Shown piece by piece: positions 42,183-53,704 of a DNA stretch of 64,000 nucleotides; positions within the stretch are counted from its first letter, which is position 1, and every line of letters starts with the position of its first letter. The stretch lies in NCBI GenBank assembly GCA_023052935.1, contig CM041297.1:94085521-94149520 (forward strand), written 5' to 3'. Both the position numbers and the translations under genes were made by a program. Source of the stretch: Piezodorus guildinii. Lineage: Eukaryota; Arthropoda; Insecta; Hemiptera; Pentatomidae. The notes under the pieces were generated by a model. That model saw only the letters and a program-made list of their open reading frames with translations. It searched no databases and was not told where the DNA came from.

Positions 42183-43093
42183 GGCTGTAGGCTGTAGCAT
42201 ACCATGCGAACTTGTTATTTCGTGGTTCACCAAACGTTGATGTAGTTAGTTGCATTCTCTTTTAATTCATTATTGGCGCTGAAGTCTGTACGAAAAGTAG
42301 TTAAAACTTGAAGAAAAGCAGAATTGGTACCTATCACTCTTCCTCATACCTGGCATACCGTGTTATTACGCCTAATTACAAAACATTCTCGGGTCACTAG
42401 CATTTCCTGACAGCTGTAGTTCTATAAACAGATGAAGAAAGAACAAAATAAAAATTACACAACTTAAATGAAAAAAAAAAAGTTACATAATACACAATGG
42501 TTTATTATTTCTAGATAATTATATAGCTGAATAATAATTGTTATTGATATATATAAATAAATATTAATATAGCAATTAACTTATATCTATAGCTATAAAG
42601 TAATCATAGAAGTTAAGAAAGAGGAACCAACGAAACTTTCAATTTATATTACAGAAAAAATGATCAATCATTACAGTTAGGTTCAAAAGGATATATCACC
42701 GCTATTTCTTAACCGATTTCAATGTTTCTGTTTCTGTTTTTTTTTTTTTTAATTTAATAAGTAATATTAAAAAAAGTTTATAAATTCGTAAGGCGGACAG
42801 ATGTTTTTTATTCAACATTCGGGTTCTAACCGTATTTTGAAAATGAGACCTCAAATTTTGAGTGGGGAGGGGAGGTAATGTTTTTTTTTCTTGGTTGATT
42901 AAGAAGGTTCATTATTGTTAATAATAAACCAAAATTGTTGTTAAAGTTACTTAATTCCCTACACAACTACATCATGTCACTAATTACTATGTCTGTTTTT
43001 TCATGTTGTTAAATTATAAAAAATAAATAATTACGGATTCTGCTAGAAGATTAATTAAAATATAAACAATTAAATGTTTTCTATTCAAATTTT

Positions 43094-44007
43094 AAAAATC
43101 TGGTGCCGGCAACACACGACTTTTGCTTACCTCCGTTTTTAAAATCGATTGAAGAATTTTCAAATTAAGTTGGAGATAAAAATGAGTGGAACTATTAAAG
43201 AACTAATTCAATTGAATTTCTATAGAAACGTGCGTTTTATTATGGACATACATGATTATCTAAAATAATTAGTTTTATTGGCTTTTCGTCACTCTTTATT
43301 AGCTTTTACAAGCTTGTGTATAAGATAATATTTTTTCTAAATTCTTTAGCTTTCCAACGGTATATTATTCATGTGTATTACTGTTCTTATGCTCAAAAAC
43401 AAAACAAATCATTAAAAAAATATTTTCTCAGATTTCTCCTTAGTTAGAAATCGAATTCGTTCAACTTGTATATTTACTTCTTTTTTTTTTTATCAGTGTT
43501 ATTATTATTATTAGTTATTTTTTCGGATCTAAAAAATTAAAGGTAATTTAGAGGAAGAACATTTAAAAATTGGTAGTTGAGCCCTGTCAGACTGTTTCAA
43601 TCAGAATGAAACCTACATGATATTAAAGCCTATTACATTTTATATCAATATAGCGAGTTTAATCAAAATAGTTCGAGCCGTTTTTGAGAAAATAGTAAAA
43701 AGGTGCAAAATGCATGGTATAAAGTGGCTCTTCTGGGCAGCCGATTTTGATGAAAAAGTTGGTGTAAAATTTCGGGCCAATAGTTGCCTTAATGAAATTT
43801 CAGTTCAGTACGATTTTTTGTTTTTGTGCTAGACTTACCACACACACACACAGACACACACAAGGACACGCAGACTTTTTTTCGGGACTTGGTCTTTTGG
43901 ACTCAAGGGCCATAAAACGTGTATTTCCGTTAAAAATTAGAATTCGAAAATTTTCACGATCACAATACTTTCCCTTACTATATATTTCATATATAGGTAA
44001 GTGAAAG
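43094..44007 (+). mobile_element. Family A repeat, best-preserved full-length copy
   Basis: It runs from AAAAATCTGGTGCCGGCAAC to TATAGGTAAGTGAAAGT. Landmarks: CTTACCTCCG near the start, CTTTCCAACGGTATATTA, AATCAGAATGAAACCTACAT, AAAAGGTGCAAAATGCATGG, (CA)n near 43840, ATTTCCGTT, then the 3' palindrome. The 5' CTTTTGCTTACCT (CTTTCACTTACCT in other copies) and the 3' AGGTAAGTGAAAG form short inverted ends. There is no transposase; open frames 43617-43832 and 43792-44004 are unconfirmed. Confidence 0.8.
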
Positions 44008-44121
44008 TAAGAAATAGGGATTTTATTTATAATTTTATGTTTCTGTCTTTTTTCATCATTTTTTTTTTATATCAAAATAACTGTTTTCTCATTCATTTGA
44101 CAATTTGACATTTTGAAACTA

Positions 44122-45038
44122 TTGGGTTGTTTCACATAAAATGTCCGTTTTTATAGTTTCTGAAATACATAAAGGATTTTGCAGGTATCTGTTGTTTTCT
44201 TCCGAATATTTACATATATAAAGTAAACAGTTACTAATCCTCTACCTTTGTATTATAAACATTAGCTTCCCAATCAATTACCCACTTTTTAGTATACCTC
44301 CAAATATGAACATGGAAACACGCCATTTTCGAGTAATATTTTTGTACGAGTTTAAACTCGGCCATTCAGCAGCTGAGGCTGCTAGAAATATTTGCAAGCC
44401 GTTTGGGGAAGGGAGTGTTAATGAACGGACCATACGCCGTTGGTTTGCTAAGTTTTCAGCTGAGGATACCGACTTGGAAAACTTGTCCCGAGGAAGACCG
44501 TAATAGACAACGATGTCCTCAAACATACAGTAGGAGGAAACTCCTACCAAACAGTTAAAGGACTCTCAGCACAACTAAATGCAAGTGCATCTACCGTTTC
44601 CAGACATTTCAAGTGTATTGGGAAAGTAAAAAAGCTCGATACATGGGTACCTCATGATCTCACTGAGCGGCAGCAAGACCCCATGTTTCAAAACATATCG
44701 TGCAAAAATTGAAAGAACTGGGCTACGAAGTTCTTCCGCACCCACCATATTCTCCCGACTTGTCTCCAACAGATTACCACCTGTTCCGGAAATTAGACAA
44801 CTTCGTCAAAGGAAAACTTTTTGAAAATGATGATCAAGTGAAAAGTGCGTTTTCAGATTTTGTTTCACTTCAAAGCTCTGAATTTTTCAGTTCGGGGATA
44901 AAAAAGTTGGTGTCACGTTGGGAAAAACGTGTAGAAAAAGAAGGTAAATACTTTGAATAAAATTATCTTGTTTTCATATCGTATTTTTAATAAAAATCCT
45001 TTACCTTGAAAACGGACATTTCATGTGACACAACCCAA
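44122..45038 (+). mobile_element. mariner transposon, internally deleted and dead
   Basis: A 917-bp element with 30-bp terminal inverted repeats (44122-44151 and 45009-45038, 28 of 30 matching) sits between TA dinucleotides, the mariner target site. The transposase is broken: the N-terminal paired-type HTH (44306-44503, with SVNERTIRRWFAKF) ends at a frameshift near 44500. The next frame reaches the linker signature WVPHDLTERQ (44644-44673). A deletion then jumps to ARPHVSK and PPYSPDLSPTDYHLF, running to a stop at 44960. The first and second catalytic aspartates are gone; only the third (in the YSPDL-SPTDYH region) remains. It could move only with help from an intact relative. Confidence 0.92.
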
Positions 45039-45429
45039 TATTTTATGAGTAAACGGGTGCAGTTATGATTGCAACTATTACCCAACGGATTGTAATGTAA
45101 AGAACAGCTGATGACCGAGGAGTAATTGAATAATATGAGAACGGATCCTAAATGGGATGAAAATGGCTATACTGACACAACACATTGTACTGCAATATAG
45201 TCTCAAGAATAACTTTAATGCCAATCGTATTTATTCATTTTACATTCACATTTGATTGAGCTGACGTTGGTTTCCTGACGTTCATAAGCAAATATTTAAT
45301 CAACCGTGGGCATGGCTGATAATGTTATCTATTTGGACCTTCGCGCCTTCTATGATAACACTGTTGGTTATGAAGGTCGGATACACTCGCTCCCAATATT
45401 GGAAATTGAAAATATGACAAAATTGTGTT

Positions 45430-45705
45430 CCTTTCTTTTTCGGTAGGCGCGGCAGGCCGTCGAAGCCCTTGGCCGCGTGGTGTGGTTTGGTGGTCGCGCG
45501 AAGATAGTTAAAGGGTTGGTTTATCGCTCCTTAAGACTATTTTTGCGAGTGGCCACCAATTTGATGACGGGTCTCACAAATAGTTGTCAGTGAATCTCTA
45601 TTTAATAATATTCTTGTAAAAGTCCTCTTGGGACTGGGATTCGAACTCAATCTTTGGCGTGGTAGACTAGCGCGCTGGCCACTCGGCCACAGGCTCTCCA
45701 TATGT
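45430..45705 (-). mobile_element. SINE family 2 copy
   Basis: Minus-strand tRNA-like head GGCCGAGTGGCCAGCGCGCT and B-box region GAGTTCGAATCCC, with the body shared with 19334-19623 (GTGGCCACCAATTTGATGAC). It is more GC-rich than its surroundings. The B-box is close to perfect. Confidence 0.8.
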
Positions 45706-46004
45706 TACAAAAAACTCGAAATGAAAAAAAAAAAGTCATAATATTATTGTAAGATTTCTGAAACAAATCTCTTCTGTATCCAAGTACCAACATTCATAAC
45801 ATTTGTAAGGTGAAAATTTCGCAGGTTATAGGGATAGGGTATTGAAATAGGTGCTTAACCTCTTGGTTATTAGCACCGAATATATTTATATCAACAGATT
45901 TTCATTAATTTTTTTTTTGTTTTTTAACACGTTCAAAATAAAATAGCAAACACAAATTCTTATTTATCTATTCTTTAAAAATTAATTTATTCCAATTTTT
46001 TTCC

Positions 46005-46262
46005 TATAGTTACTGGAGCAGATGACATTCTTTGACGAACCACAGTAGTGAACTAATTGTTTCACTAGAGTTCTTCAAGCACTCACTCAGGGATCTTGGT
46101 AGATTAAATTTATCCATTAGTGCATGGAGTTTGGGGCAGTTCTCAATTATATGTTTTATTGAGAGAGGCACTCTACACAAGTCACACATTGGTTCAGGCT
46201 GCCTGAGGATGAGATGGACATGGGTGAGTCTGCTATTTCCGCCAAAGCAACCCTAATAAGTA
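46005..46262 (-). mobile_element. I-clade LINE C-terminal fragment
   Basis: The minus strand encodes THVHLILRQPEPMCDLC then RVPLSIKHIIENCPKLH, the zinc-knuckle tail of I-clade ORF2, followed by a short tail to a stop. It is the same class as 14027-14640 but a different, more diverged element. It has no upstream RNase H. Confidence 0.75.
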
Positions 46263-46721
46263 AATATAAACACACATCCCCCAACTTATGTTTTAATATT
46301 GCCATCATGAATTCAAAAGCAGATATGTAAATTCCTGTGAAGGGCGGTAGAAGATATTGTATTTAGCAGTATCTTGTATGCTCTACTTTCCAAATGATTC
46401 TGTCTAATAACGATTGCATAGCATCGCGTAATGGGAAACCGAAAACACGTCCAACGTTAATCTAATTCCTATGTTTCAAAACTCAAGCAAGATAGCAGAT
46501 GTCCTTGATAAGAAATTATAAATTTTATTGTATAACTGACAATGGGAGAGGAATAAATTAAATGTAATGATTCAATTAGGTTTAAATGTTTATTCATAAC
46601 AGTTGTGTTTGTCTTGTGGCTTAGTTATTTTTATTTTATCACATGCACTGCACATTCTGCTTAAGTAAGGAGGAAATATACCTATAGTTTCCTATATTTT
46701 AAGGGAAAGGCGAGGATAGAG

Positions 46722-47000
46722 CACTAGTCTACCTGTTCTCCGGATCCTGGGTTCGAATCCCGGCTGTGGCAGAATATTATTAATTATGTTAATTCAGTCG
46801 AGGGTCGACCCTAGGGTATGGAGACCCTCTTGGGGTAGACCCAGCCTCTATAAAGCGGGTACACAAAAATCGGAAAAAAACCTGGTAGCTGAGCGCGATT
46901 AATGTCTAATCACCTCATCGCACTGCCGTTGGCCTAGAAACAGTACGAATCTCTATATGTACTCAGCTCAAGACTCATCATGGGTTGTAGAGGTACAGGA
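46722..47000 (+). mobile_element. SINE family 3 (tRNA-derived), complete copy
   Basis: The head holds GCGAGGATAGAGCACTAG and a consensus-like B-box GGGTTCGAATCCCGG at about 46749-46763. The body includes GTCGACCCTAGGG, a CTCTATAAAGCGGG block and the family end CGCACTGCCGTTGGCCTAGA plus TACTCAGCTCAAG. The near-consensus Pol III promoter makes it the most gene-like SINE head in the window. Confidence 0.85.
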
Positions 47001-47079
47001 AAAAAAATAAAAAAATATAGAACAACTTTCTATTGTATTATGTCCATAGCACATTTGATAAATACAAATTCTGTCTTCT

Positions 47080-47395
47080 TCTTCTGGTAGATATTACAGG
47101 AGTGCCTTACGTGAAAGCTCTGCAAAACGTGAGAATGTTTGCATTGTTTTCTTTCCTTATTATTTTTTGCTATTGTTTTGTTATGCAAAAAAGGAGTTGT
47201 TATCTGTATGAGATAAGAAAAAGGAACAGGAGACTGCATTAATCATATCCTTAGTAGACTGCATTAATCATTGAAGGTGCTGGCCAAAAGAACCATTATT
47301 GCCTGGAACTGAGGGTTGGACCCACGTTCCTCATGGCTGACTTTAGGTTATCGGAATAACCTAATATGTAAATGCAGTTATGAACCATTTTTTTA
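47080..47395 (+). repeat. Two-copy dispersed repeat, copy 2
   Basis: Matches 41285-41615 over its length, with short indels and a small internal duplication (GACTGCATTAATCAT twice). It lies between a full and a partial SINE family 3 copy. Confidence 0.7.
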
Positions 47396-47397
47396 AG

Positions 47398-47525
47398 TTG
47401 GGAAAAAACCTGGCGATTGAGCGTGGTCAAGGCCTAATCATCTTATTGCACTGCCGTTGGCCTAGAAACAGTACGAATCTCTATATGTACTCAGCTCAAG
47501 AACCTTCATGGGTTGCAGTGGTAAA
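47398..47525 (+). mobile_element. SINE family 3, 3' fragment
   Basis: Contains AAAAAACCTGGCGATTGAGC, GCACTGCCGTTGGCCTAGAA and TACTCAGCTCAAG of family 3. The tRNA-like head is missing. Confidence 0.75.
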
Positions 47526-47679
47526 GGTTTTTTTTTCCGTATATTTTCAATGTGTGTATAAATTTTGATAAAGCTGTAATAAATGGCATTTTTTAAAGAA
47601 TATTATTAACAGGTTGTTTACTCCAGAAATATTGACATAAAAGAAATAAATAGAAAACTAAGCCTTCTCCCTTTTTAAA

Positions 47680-47890
47680 TGGAATAAAAAACTTTGGTTA
47701 CGCCATCCTTGGAGGGAGGGGAGGGGAGGAGAGGGGAGCGTAAAATAGTCTTTCCGAGCCTGTGTGATGTCATATACTTGTGAAAGATCCCAATACTAAT
47801 TAAACCTAGATATGCGAATTTAGGACTCCCATTGTAGCATAGATTAGCCTCAGTAGAATAAAATGACGTTAAATCAATAAACAAACAACC
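47680..47890 (+). mobile_element. SINE family 1, 5'-truncated
   Basis: Begins within the body (TTTGGTTACGCCATCCTTGG), with an expanded GGGGA tract, and ends GACGTTAAATCAATAAACAA. The tRNA head is absent. Confidence 0.75.
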
Positions 47891-48589
47891 ATAGGAAACT
47901 AAGATTGATTGACAAATTAATGGGGATTTTCTGGAAAATTGAACCAAAGATGGTGGACTTATTTGCTTTAAAAGGTGCGGTTTGTTCGCCCAATTATGTT
48001 AACAGACCATTTAACGATGTCCTTGATGATTAGTTCCGCGAATAGATTTCAAAGTCGACAACTAATCAGTATTTTTGATGCCTCAGGATTGTTCGACATA
48101 CTTACACTTTGGACCCTCTTTTCGCTAACGATGTTTTAGCGTAACCTCTAATTCTACCAACACTCGTTTAGAGATGATTTATCTCAGTATGACTCGTGCC
48201 ATCAACAATGAAATCAGCAAAATCTGAAGTGAAATAAAGAATTGATGAATAATTCTAGTTTTCAAGCTGTTATTTTAAAAATCCAATTATCTTTATCTTG
48301 GGTGAAAATCACACGAAGTAGCCTCGACACCTATAAAGCGATAAGTGCCTCATAAGAAGAGATGGGCAAATACTCACACAAAAAGCACGAGTAATGTACT
48401 CAATAGTTTAAAATGATAAATTTAAAAATCTGGTGAGGACAACACACGACTTTCACTCACATCCGTTTTAAAAATCGATTAAATCATTTTAAAATACAGT
48501 TAGAGATAAAAATTAGTAAAACCATTAAAGAATTAATTTAATTAAATTTCTATAGAAACATATGTTTTATTAAAAAATCTATTATATAA

Positions 48590-49640
48590 TTATAGCTTTT
48601 ATCAGTCAAATTCATATTTTTTTCAGTCAAATTCATATTTTTTTCAATCGAATTCATAATTTTTTCAGTCAAATTCATAATTATTTCAGTCAAATTCATA
48701 TTTTTTTCAGTCTAGGTCCTTCTGCCAGGTATGAACTCGCTATCTATTAGATAAAAGGATGTTATAGCTAGCCACTACACCAAAGGTGACCTTCGATGCA
48801 TTCAACAAGGTGTTTGAATCTGCCGGGTTTGAACCCGTGACCTTAGACATATTAGTCCTTAACACCTTTTAGAATTCATAAAGATTCACCTGTGGAGTAG
48901 TGGCTAGCCATAACAGCTCTCTATCCTTAAGGTCACAAGTTCAAAACCAGCAGATGGCCCTATATTTGCTTCTAGGGAGTAAAAATCCTTGGTTATTTCG
49001 TCCTTTAAAAGAGGCTGTTATGCGAGCCACTACTCCACAGGTGACCCTGGATGCATTCAGCAAGGTGTTAAAGATTAATATGCCCAAGGTAATGGGTTCA
49101 AACCCGGCAGATTCAAACACTTTGTTGAATGCATTGAGGGTCACCTGTGGAGTAGTGGCTTGCATATCAGCCTTCTATGTTTAAGGTCGCAAGTCCAAAA
49201 CCAGCAGATCGCCCTATATTTGTGCACCGCAGGTGACTCTTAAAAGATTTAAAAAGTGGAACTCGTAAGTGATCCCTATCTTAAGTAAACCTGGATAGGT
49301 AAAACTTAAGACTCCCGCTGCACCGTCGGATTAAGCACAGTAACATAAAGTGACGTTAAATGGATAAACAACAACAAGATTTAATAAAAATGTTAAGTTC
49401 TTGGTAGCAAAACTTCATAAAATTGACTGTATAAAATGGGTACAAGAAATCATGAAATTGACTGAAAAAATTATGAATTTGATTGAAAAAATTCTGAATT
49501 TGACTGAAAAAATTCTGAATTTGACTGAAAAAAGTATGAATTTGACTGAAAAAATTATGAATTTGACTGAAAAAATTATGAATTTGACTGAAAAAAGTAT
49601 GAATTTGACTGAAAAAATTATGAATTTGACTGAAAAAAGC
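48590..49640. mobile_element. Foldback with minisatellite terminal repeats enclosing SINE heads
   Basis: The left end AGCTTTT...CAGTCAAATTCAT mirrors the right end ATGAATTTGACTGAAAAAAGCT. Each end is a tandem array of a roughly 20-23 bp unit: about five units at 48602-48712, and about nine in inverse orientation at 49456-49635. Between them lie SINE-type sequences. The open frame 49401-49652 (repeats of NLTEKIM) is only the translated minisatellite. Confidence 0.75.
48718..49370. repeat. Back-to-back SINE family 1 heads with a second tRNA-like unit
   Basis: In order: a minus-strand SINE 1 head (48718-48793), a minus-strand unit with CCGGGTTTGAACCCGTGACC, a plus-strand SINE 1 head (48890-48965), and another minus-strand head (49009-49046). 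Next come a plus-strand version of the GGGTTCAAACCCGGC unit (about 49050-49135) and a plus-strand head with full body to ACGTTAAATGGATAAACAAC (49140-49370). The alternation makes the block partly palindromic. Confidence 0.7.
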
Positions 49641-50181
49641 TATATAAAATAATCAGTTAGTGTTATCGGCTTTTCATCATTCTTTATTAACTTTTACAAG
49701 CTTGTGTATAAGATAATATTTTTTCTAAAATCATTAGTTTTCCAACGGTATATTATACATCTATATTACTGTTCTGTTCTAAAAAGAAAAATTGCATAAA
49801 AAAATTTTTTTTTGCAGTTTTCTCCTTTAGTTAGAGATTGAATTCGTTCAACTTATATATTTACCTGTTTTTTAGCAATGCTAACAAGTTGATTTGGCCA
49901 TTTCACAAAAACTATAAAATTAAAGGTACTTTAGAGGAAGAAATGTTTGAAATATCGGCATTTAAGCCCTGTCAAACTATTTAAATCAGAATGAAACCTA
50001 CATGATATTAAGGCCCGTCCAATTTTACTTCGACATACCGAGTTTAGTCAAAATAGTTAGAGCCGGTTTTGAGGAAATCGTAAAAAGGTGTGAAATGCAT
50101 GGTATTAAGTGGCTCTTCTGGTTAGCCGATTTTGGTGAAAAAGTTGCAGTAACATCTCAAGTGTATAGTTGTCTTAAATAT

Positions 50182-50845
50182 ATATATTTTTTAAATTTAT
50201 TTATTTATCGAAATTTACAACTGTACTAAAGAATACAATAAGTAAATATGTAGAATGAAAATAAAAAGTCATGAAAATGTTTTGAGAAAGAACTACCCAG
50301 TGGTAGCTCTTCACTAACTATTTTAAGACAGTAGGTCCCGAGGCCACCTTCTTTTTAGTCGTCTTGGAGGGTTATCAGGGATATCTGAAGAAGATAAATT
50401 ACGGACAAGTGGGTTTGTATGGGCAGGAAGTTTAGAATGGTAAGAGGAGTATCTATCATGGGTTATGTCTGCAACAAATGGGATGTTTAGGTCATTATGA
50501 ATGAGTTGATTTGTGACAAAATAAGGAGCATTCAGGATTTTGGATTTTAAGGACTGGATGCAGGAGGAATTATATGGTTTCGTAGAGCCCCAAAGCTCGA
50601 TTCCATATGTCCAAATAGGTCTGATAATTGTGATGTAGATGAGTCTTTTGTAATATACTGGAAGTTTTGAACGTTTGTCTAGTAAGTGTTATAGTAATCG
50701 ATATCTTCGAGCAGTTTCTTGTCGTTTCAGTCTTGTGTGAGGATTCCAAGTAAGGCGCTTGTCAAGTTGGAGACCTGGGTATCGGATTCGTTCTACAGAA
50801 GTAAGGGTAATGTTATTAAAGGATACTGGGGGACAGGAAGTCATA
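50182..50845 (-). mobile_element. Jockey-type LINE 3' end with target-site duplication
   Basis: Minus-strand frames encode the C-terminal region of a jockey-like reverse transcriptase: LWGSTKPYNSSCIQSLKSK, a YVTN-like linker, and PDNPPRRLKRRWPRDL before the stop. The 3' UTR carries the hairpin ACTACC-CAGT-GGTAGC. A 10-bp duplication TCTTAAATAT flanks it at 50172-50181 and 50846-50855, inside family A. It is 5' truncated. Confidence 0.85.
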
Positions 50846-50999
50846 TCTTAAATATGAAATTTAAGTTTCATAGGAATTTTTATTTTCACGCTGAACCTAC
50901 CACACACACACAGACTTTTGTGTAGGCCTTGGTCATTTAGACTCTGAGAACTCTAAAAATTGTATTTCCGTTGAAAACTGGAATTCGAAAGTTTAGAAG

Positions 51000-53700
51000 T
51001 AAAATATCAATGTTACTTATTATTAGTTAATCTCAGACAATTTCAACAAACAAATCCATTTTTTTCTAATACGATAAATACGAAAAAGTGACTAATAGTA
51101 TTTATAATAGTTATCAATATCATTATTTTTATCTGGTTGCACATTACATTGTGAAAGCTTGATTAAAGATAAGCACAAACTAACTTCCCGTTGATGATTA
51201 ACTAAAATACAATCTGATCTCTATTTTTATCCTTGGCTCCTCTTCATTTTATAAATATTATTACTAAAATATCATGTGGGTTTAAATCTTGCTCCTTAGT
51301 TATAATAATTATCATAAAAAAAAAACATGATGGAATATTAAAAATGCGTATACATACGTACAAAATGACACCCCTTTTCGATATCATAGATAAAATAGTA
51401 CGAGAGCAAGCTAAATTTTTGACGATTCATTTAAGTATGTCTGTTTTTCTGACATTTTTGGTTTATTATTTTCAATAATCAAGCTTTGTAACCGACCAAA
51501 AAAAAACAACAAAACAAATTACCCCTGCTCTAAATTTGAGAGCTTACGTTTCAAGATGCGTAGAATCCGAATAACGAATAAAAACAAAACCGTTTCTCCT
51601 AATAAATAAATGTATAAATACCAAATGCTTTTAGTGTCATTTGATAAAGAATTAAATTTTGGACCAAATGAAAAAAGAATCATTGAATTTGGTTTATAAC
51701 TAGCTTAGACATTGCGTTTTGAAATCAGTGGTAATGTTATGATATGATGCTTTGAATTAGTGGTTTTCATATTACTTAATTGCCTATCAACAGCCATATG
51801 AACAGTTATACCCTAATATTATTATTTGGAAATAATAACCATTGTGTAATAATTTGCAGGGTTTTTGCATATTAAACGTTAATAAAGATGCACCATGTCT
51901 GGGAGCTGGCAGTGTTGCGTTTACCAAGCGCATCTTCTCTATACGAGCAAAATGTTATTATTATAATACAATTATAAACAAAACTGAAACTTGATATAAA
52001 TTGTTTATTATTATTCTCATAATAACTAAAAAAATGTTCAGTGATTTCTCGCTTCGGATTTTGCACGGAGGAGGGGAAAGAAAAAGAAACATTTTTTATA
52101 GGTTTTTTGAGATTATCTTAAAAACTATTAAGTACATCGTGAACGTTGTTATAAACATAATTACAGAATACTTTTGGAAATATTCTTTCTTGACTTTAAA
52201 AATCCAGTTTTCCCTACTTCTGCTCCTCCCTACAAAACCCGAAGCGGTACATTACGGACATTAAGAAAGTAAAACTAATGATTTAAAACAAATTAAATAT
52301 TTGTTAATATTCAGGTTACTGCACCAATTAAATGTTTCGAAAGTGTAATATTTTTGCTTGTACAAAGAGAATGTGAAGTAATAAACACAACGACTGCCAG
52401 CTGCCAGAAGTGCCAAAACCTTGTCAACATTCAATAAGTAAAGAAATATAAACAAAAAACAACAACAAGCAAACGATTTTTTTTTGGTGATGTAATATAG
52501 AGCCAATGACACACAAAATTGTACATAACTAAGGACTTATGTTGAGTTTTTTTAAACGTTTATTTATGATTTTTTCTTTGTTTGAACAATTGTTTTTATT
52601 CGTACATAAACTTCAGACATTAATCAGCAGCTTGGTTTATAACTGAAGTCCCTCATCTAATACCTTTCAAAGAAGGACAGGAATTCAAGGTGAGCAGCAT
52701 CCATGGGTGAGTTTTTCAGTCATGATTTTTTTTTTTTTTTAAGTAAAGAGTCCTTAACCAAGAAAATAAATTTATCAATTTATTTTAAGAATATAGAATA
52801 CAATACAACAGTTGACTAAAATCTCATCCATTCCCCACTTTCGCAAATCTAAATGTTTCAAAATTCAATAATTTAACATAACCATGATAAATACATAATG
52901 GTAAATTTCTTTTCAAACACACTTTTTATTATATTTTAATTAAGAAATTTTATTTCAGTAATCAACAACAGGAAGTTTATATCAGCACAGCTTTAATCAA
53001 GAGTTCATAATTTTATGTGTGACCAGAATATAAGAAAATAAAAGATAACAAAGAAAGAACAAGAATAATAAATATAGAATAATGGTGTTTATAAATTAAT
53101 GGAATGTGGTGTCTTAACAGAAGAGGCAGCTATTAAGTAAATATGTTATCAGTCCTGTAACTAATCCTTAATGGACATTCAAGGACATTTTGATGATCTA
53201 TCCAAAAATAATTGTATGCAGGATAACAATTTTGTTTGATAATATTGTATCTGTATTATTTTAATGAATTGTGTACTAAATATAACAAAATTTCATTACT
53301 TAATAGAATTTTGATATATTTTAATGGCTCAATTATTTTGTATTTTTTCAATAATTAATTTAGTTTATTAATAATGACTTTTTACTGGTTTGTTTTTAGA
53401 AATAATTTATCTATCTGTATGCAGCAAGAACATTTTTTTTTTTTTAAGTACTTGTATTGTTAATATTATGTTAGTTTGAAAGGTAAAATTAGGCATTGAT
53501 CTTGCAATTATAAATAGCCAATTTTAAGATGAAAAAAAAAATATATAAACATAAAATATTGAACAGAATATGATTTAATGGTTTATCTGAAGGATAATTA
53601 CAATGGTAATACGAATATGCACTTATGAGGCCACTATTTATAATTTTGATTTTTCATGAAAGTACTAGTTTGATGTAAAGAAAAAAAATTATAGAGATAT
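51000..53700. other. Intergenic DNA, nothing recognised
   Basis: Apart from the 47-bp dispersed segment at 51814-51860 (also at 13241 and 42483), no element or coding segment can be supported. Open frames at 51233-52512 have no family resemblance. Confidence 0.5.
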
Positions 53701-53704
53701 TAAT

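Larger units (their letters stand above)
48423..50996 (+). mobile_element. Family A repeat split by two later insertions
   Basis: The 5' end (AAAAATCTGGTGAGGACAAC) lies at 48423 and the body resumes at about 49640 (GTTATCGGCTTTTCATCATT) and again at 50846. It ends at about 50996 (GGAATTCGAAAG) without the terminal palindrome. Insert 1 is the foldback at 48590-49640; insert 2 is the LINE at 50182-50845. Confidence 0.75.

Noticed and set aside
44278..44550. 90-codon minus-strand frame in the mariner
   Set aside because: It is antisense to the transposase N-terminus, which has recognisable HTH sequence.
46749..46763. Functional tRNA gene
   Set aside because: The B-box is good but the head does not close into a full cloverleaf with an acceptor stem, and a SINE body follows directly.
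48941..49165. Overlapping open frames in the SINE-head block
   Set aside because: They cross several SINE heads in different orientations and match no protein family.
48602..49635. CRISPR-like array
   Set aside because: The repeated 20-23 bp units have no unique spacers between them, and the context is eukaryotic.
49401..49652. 83-codon frame of repeated NLTEKIM units
   Set aside because: It is a translation of the minisatellite array; the unit is not consistently a multiple of three and the mirror array lacks a matching frame.
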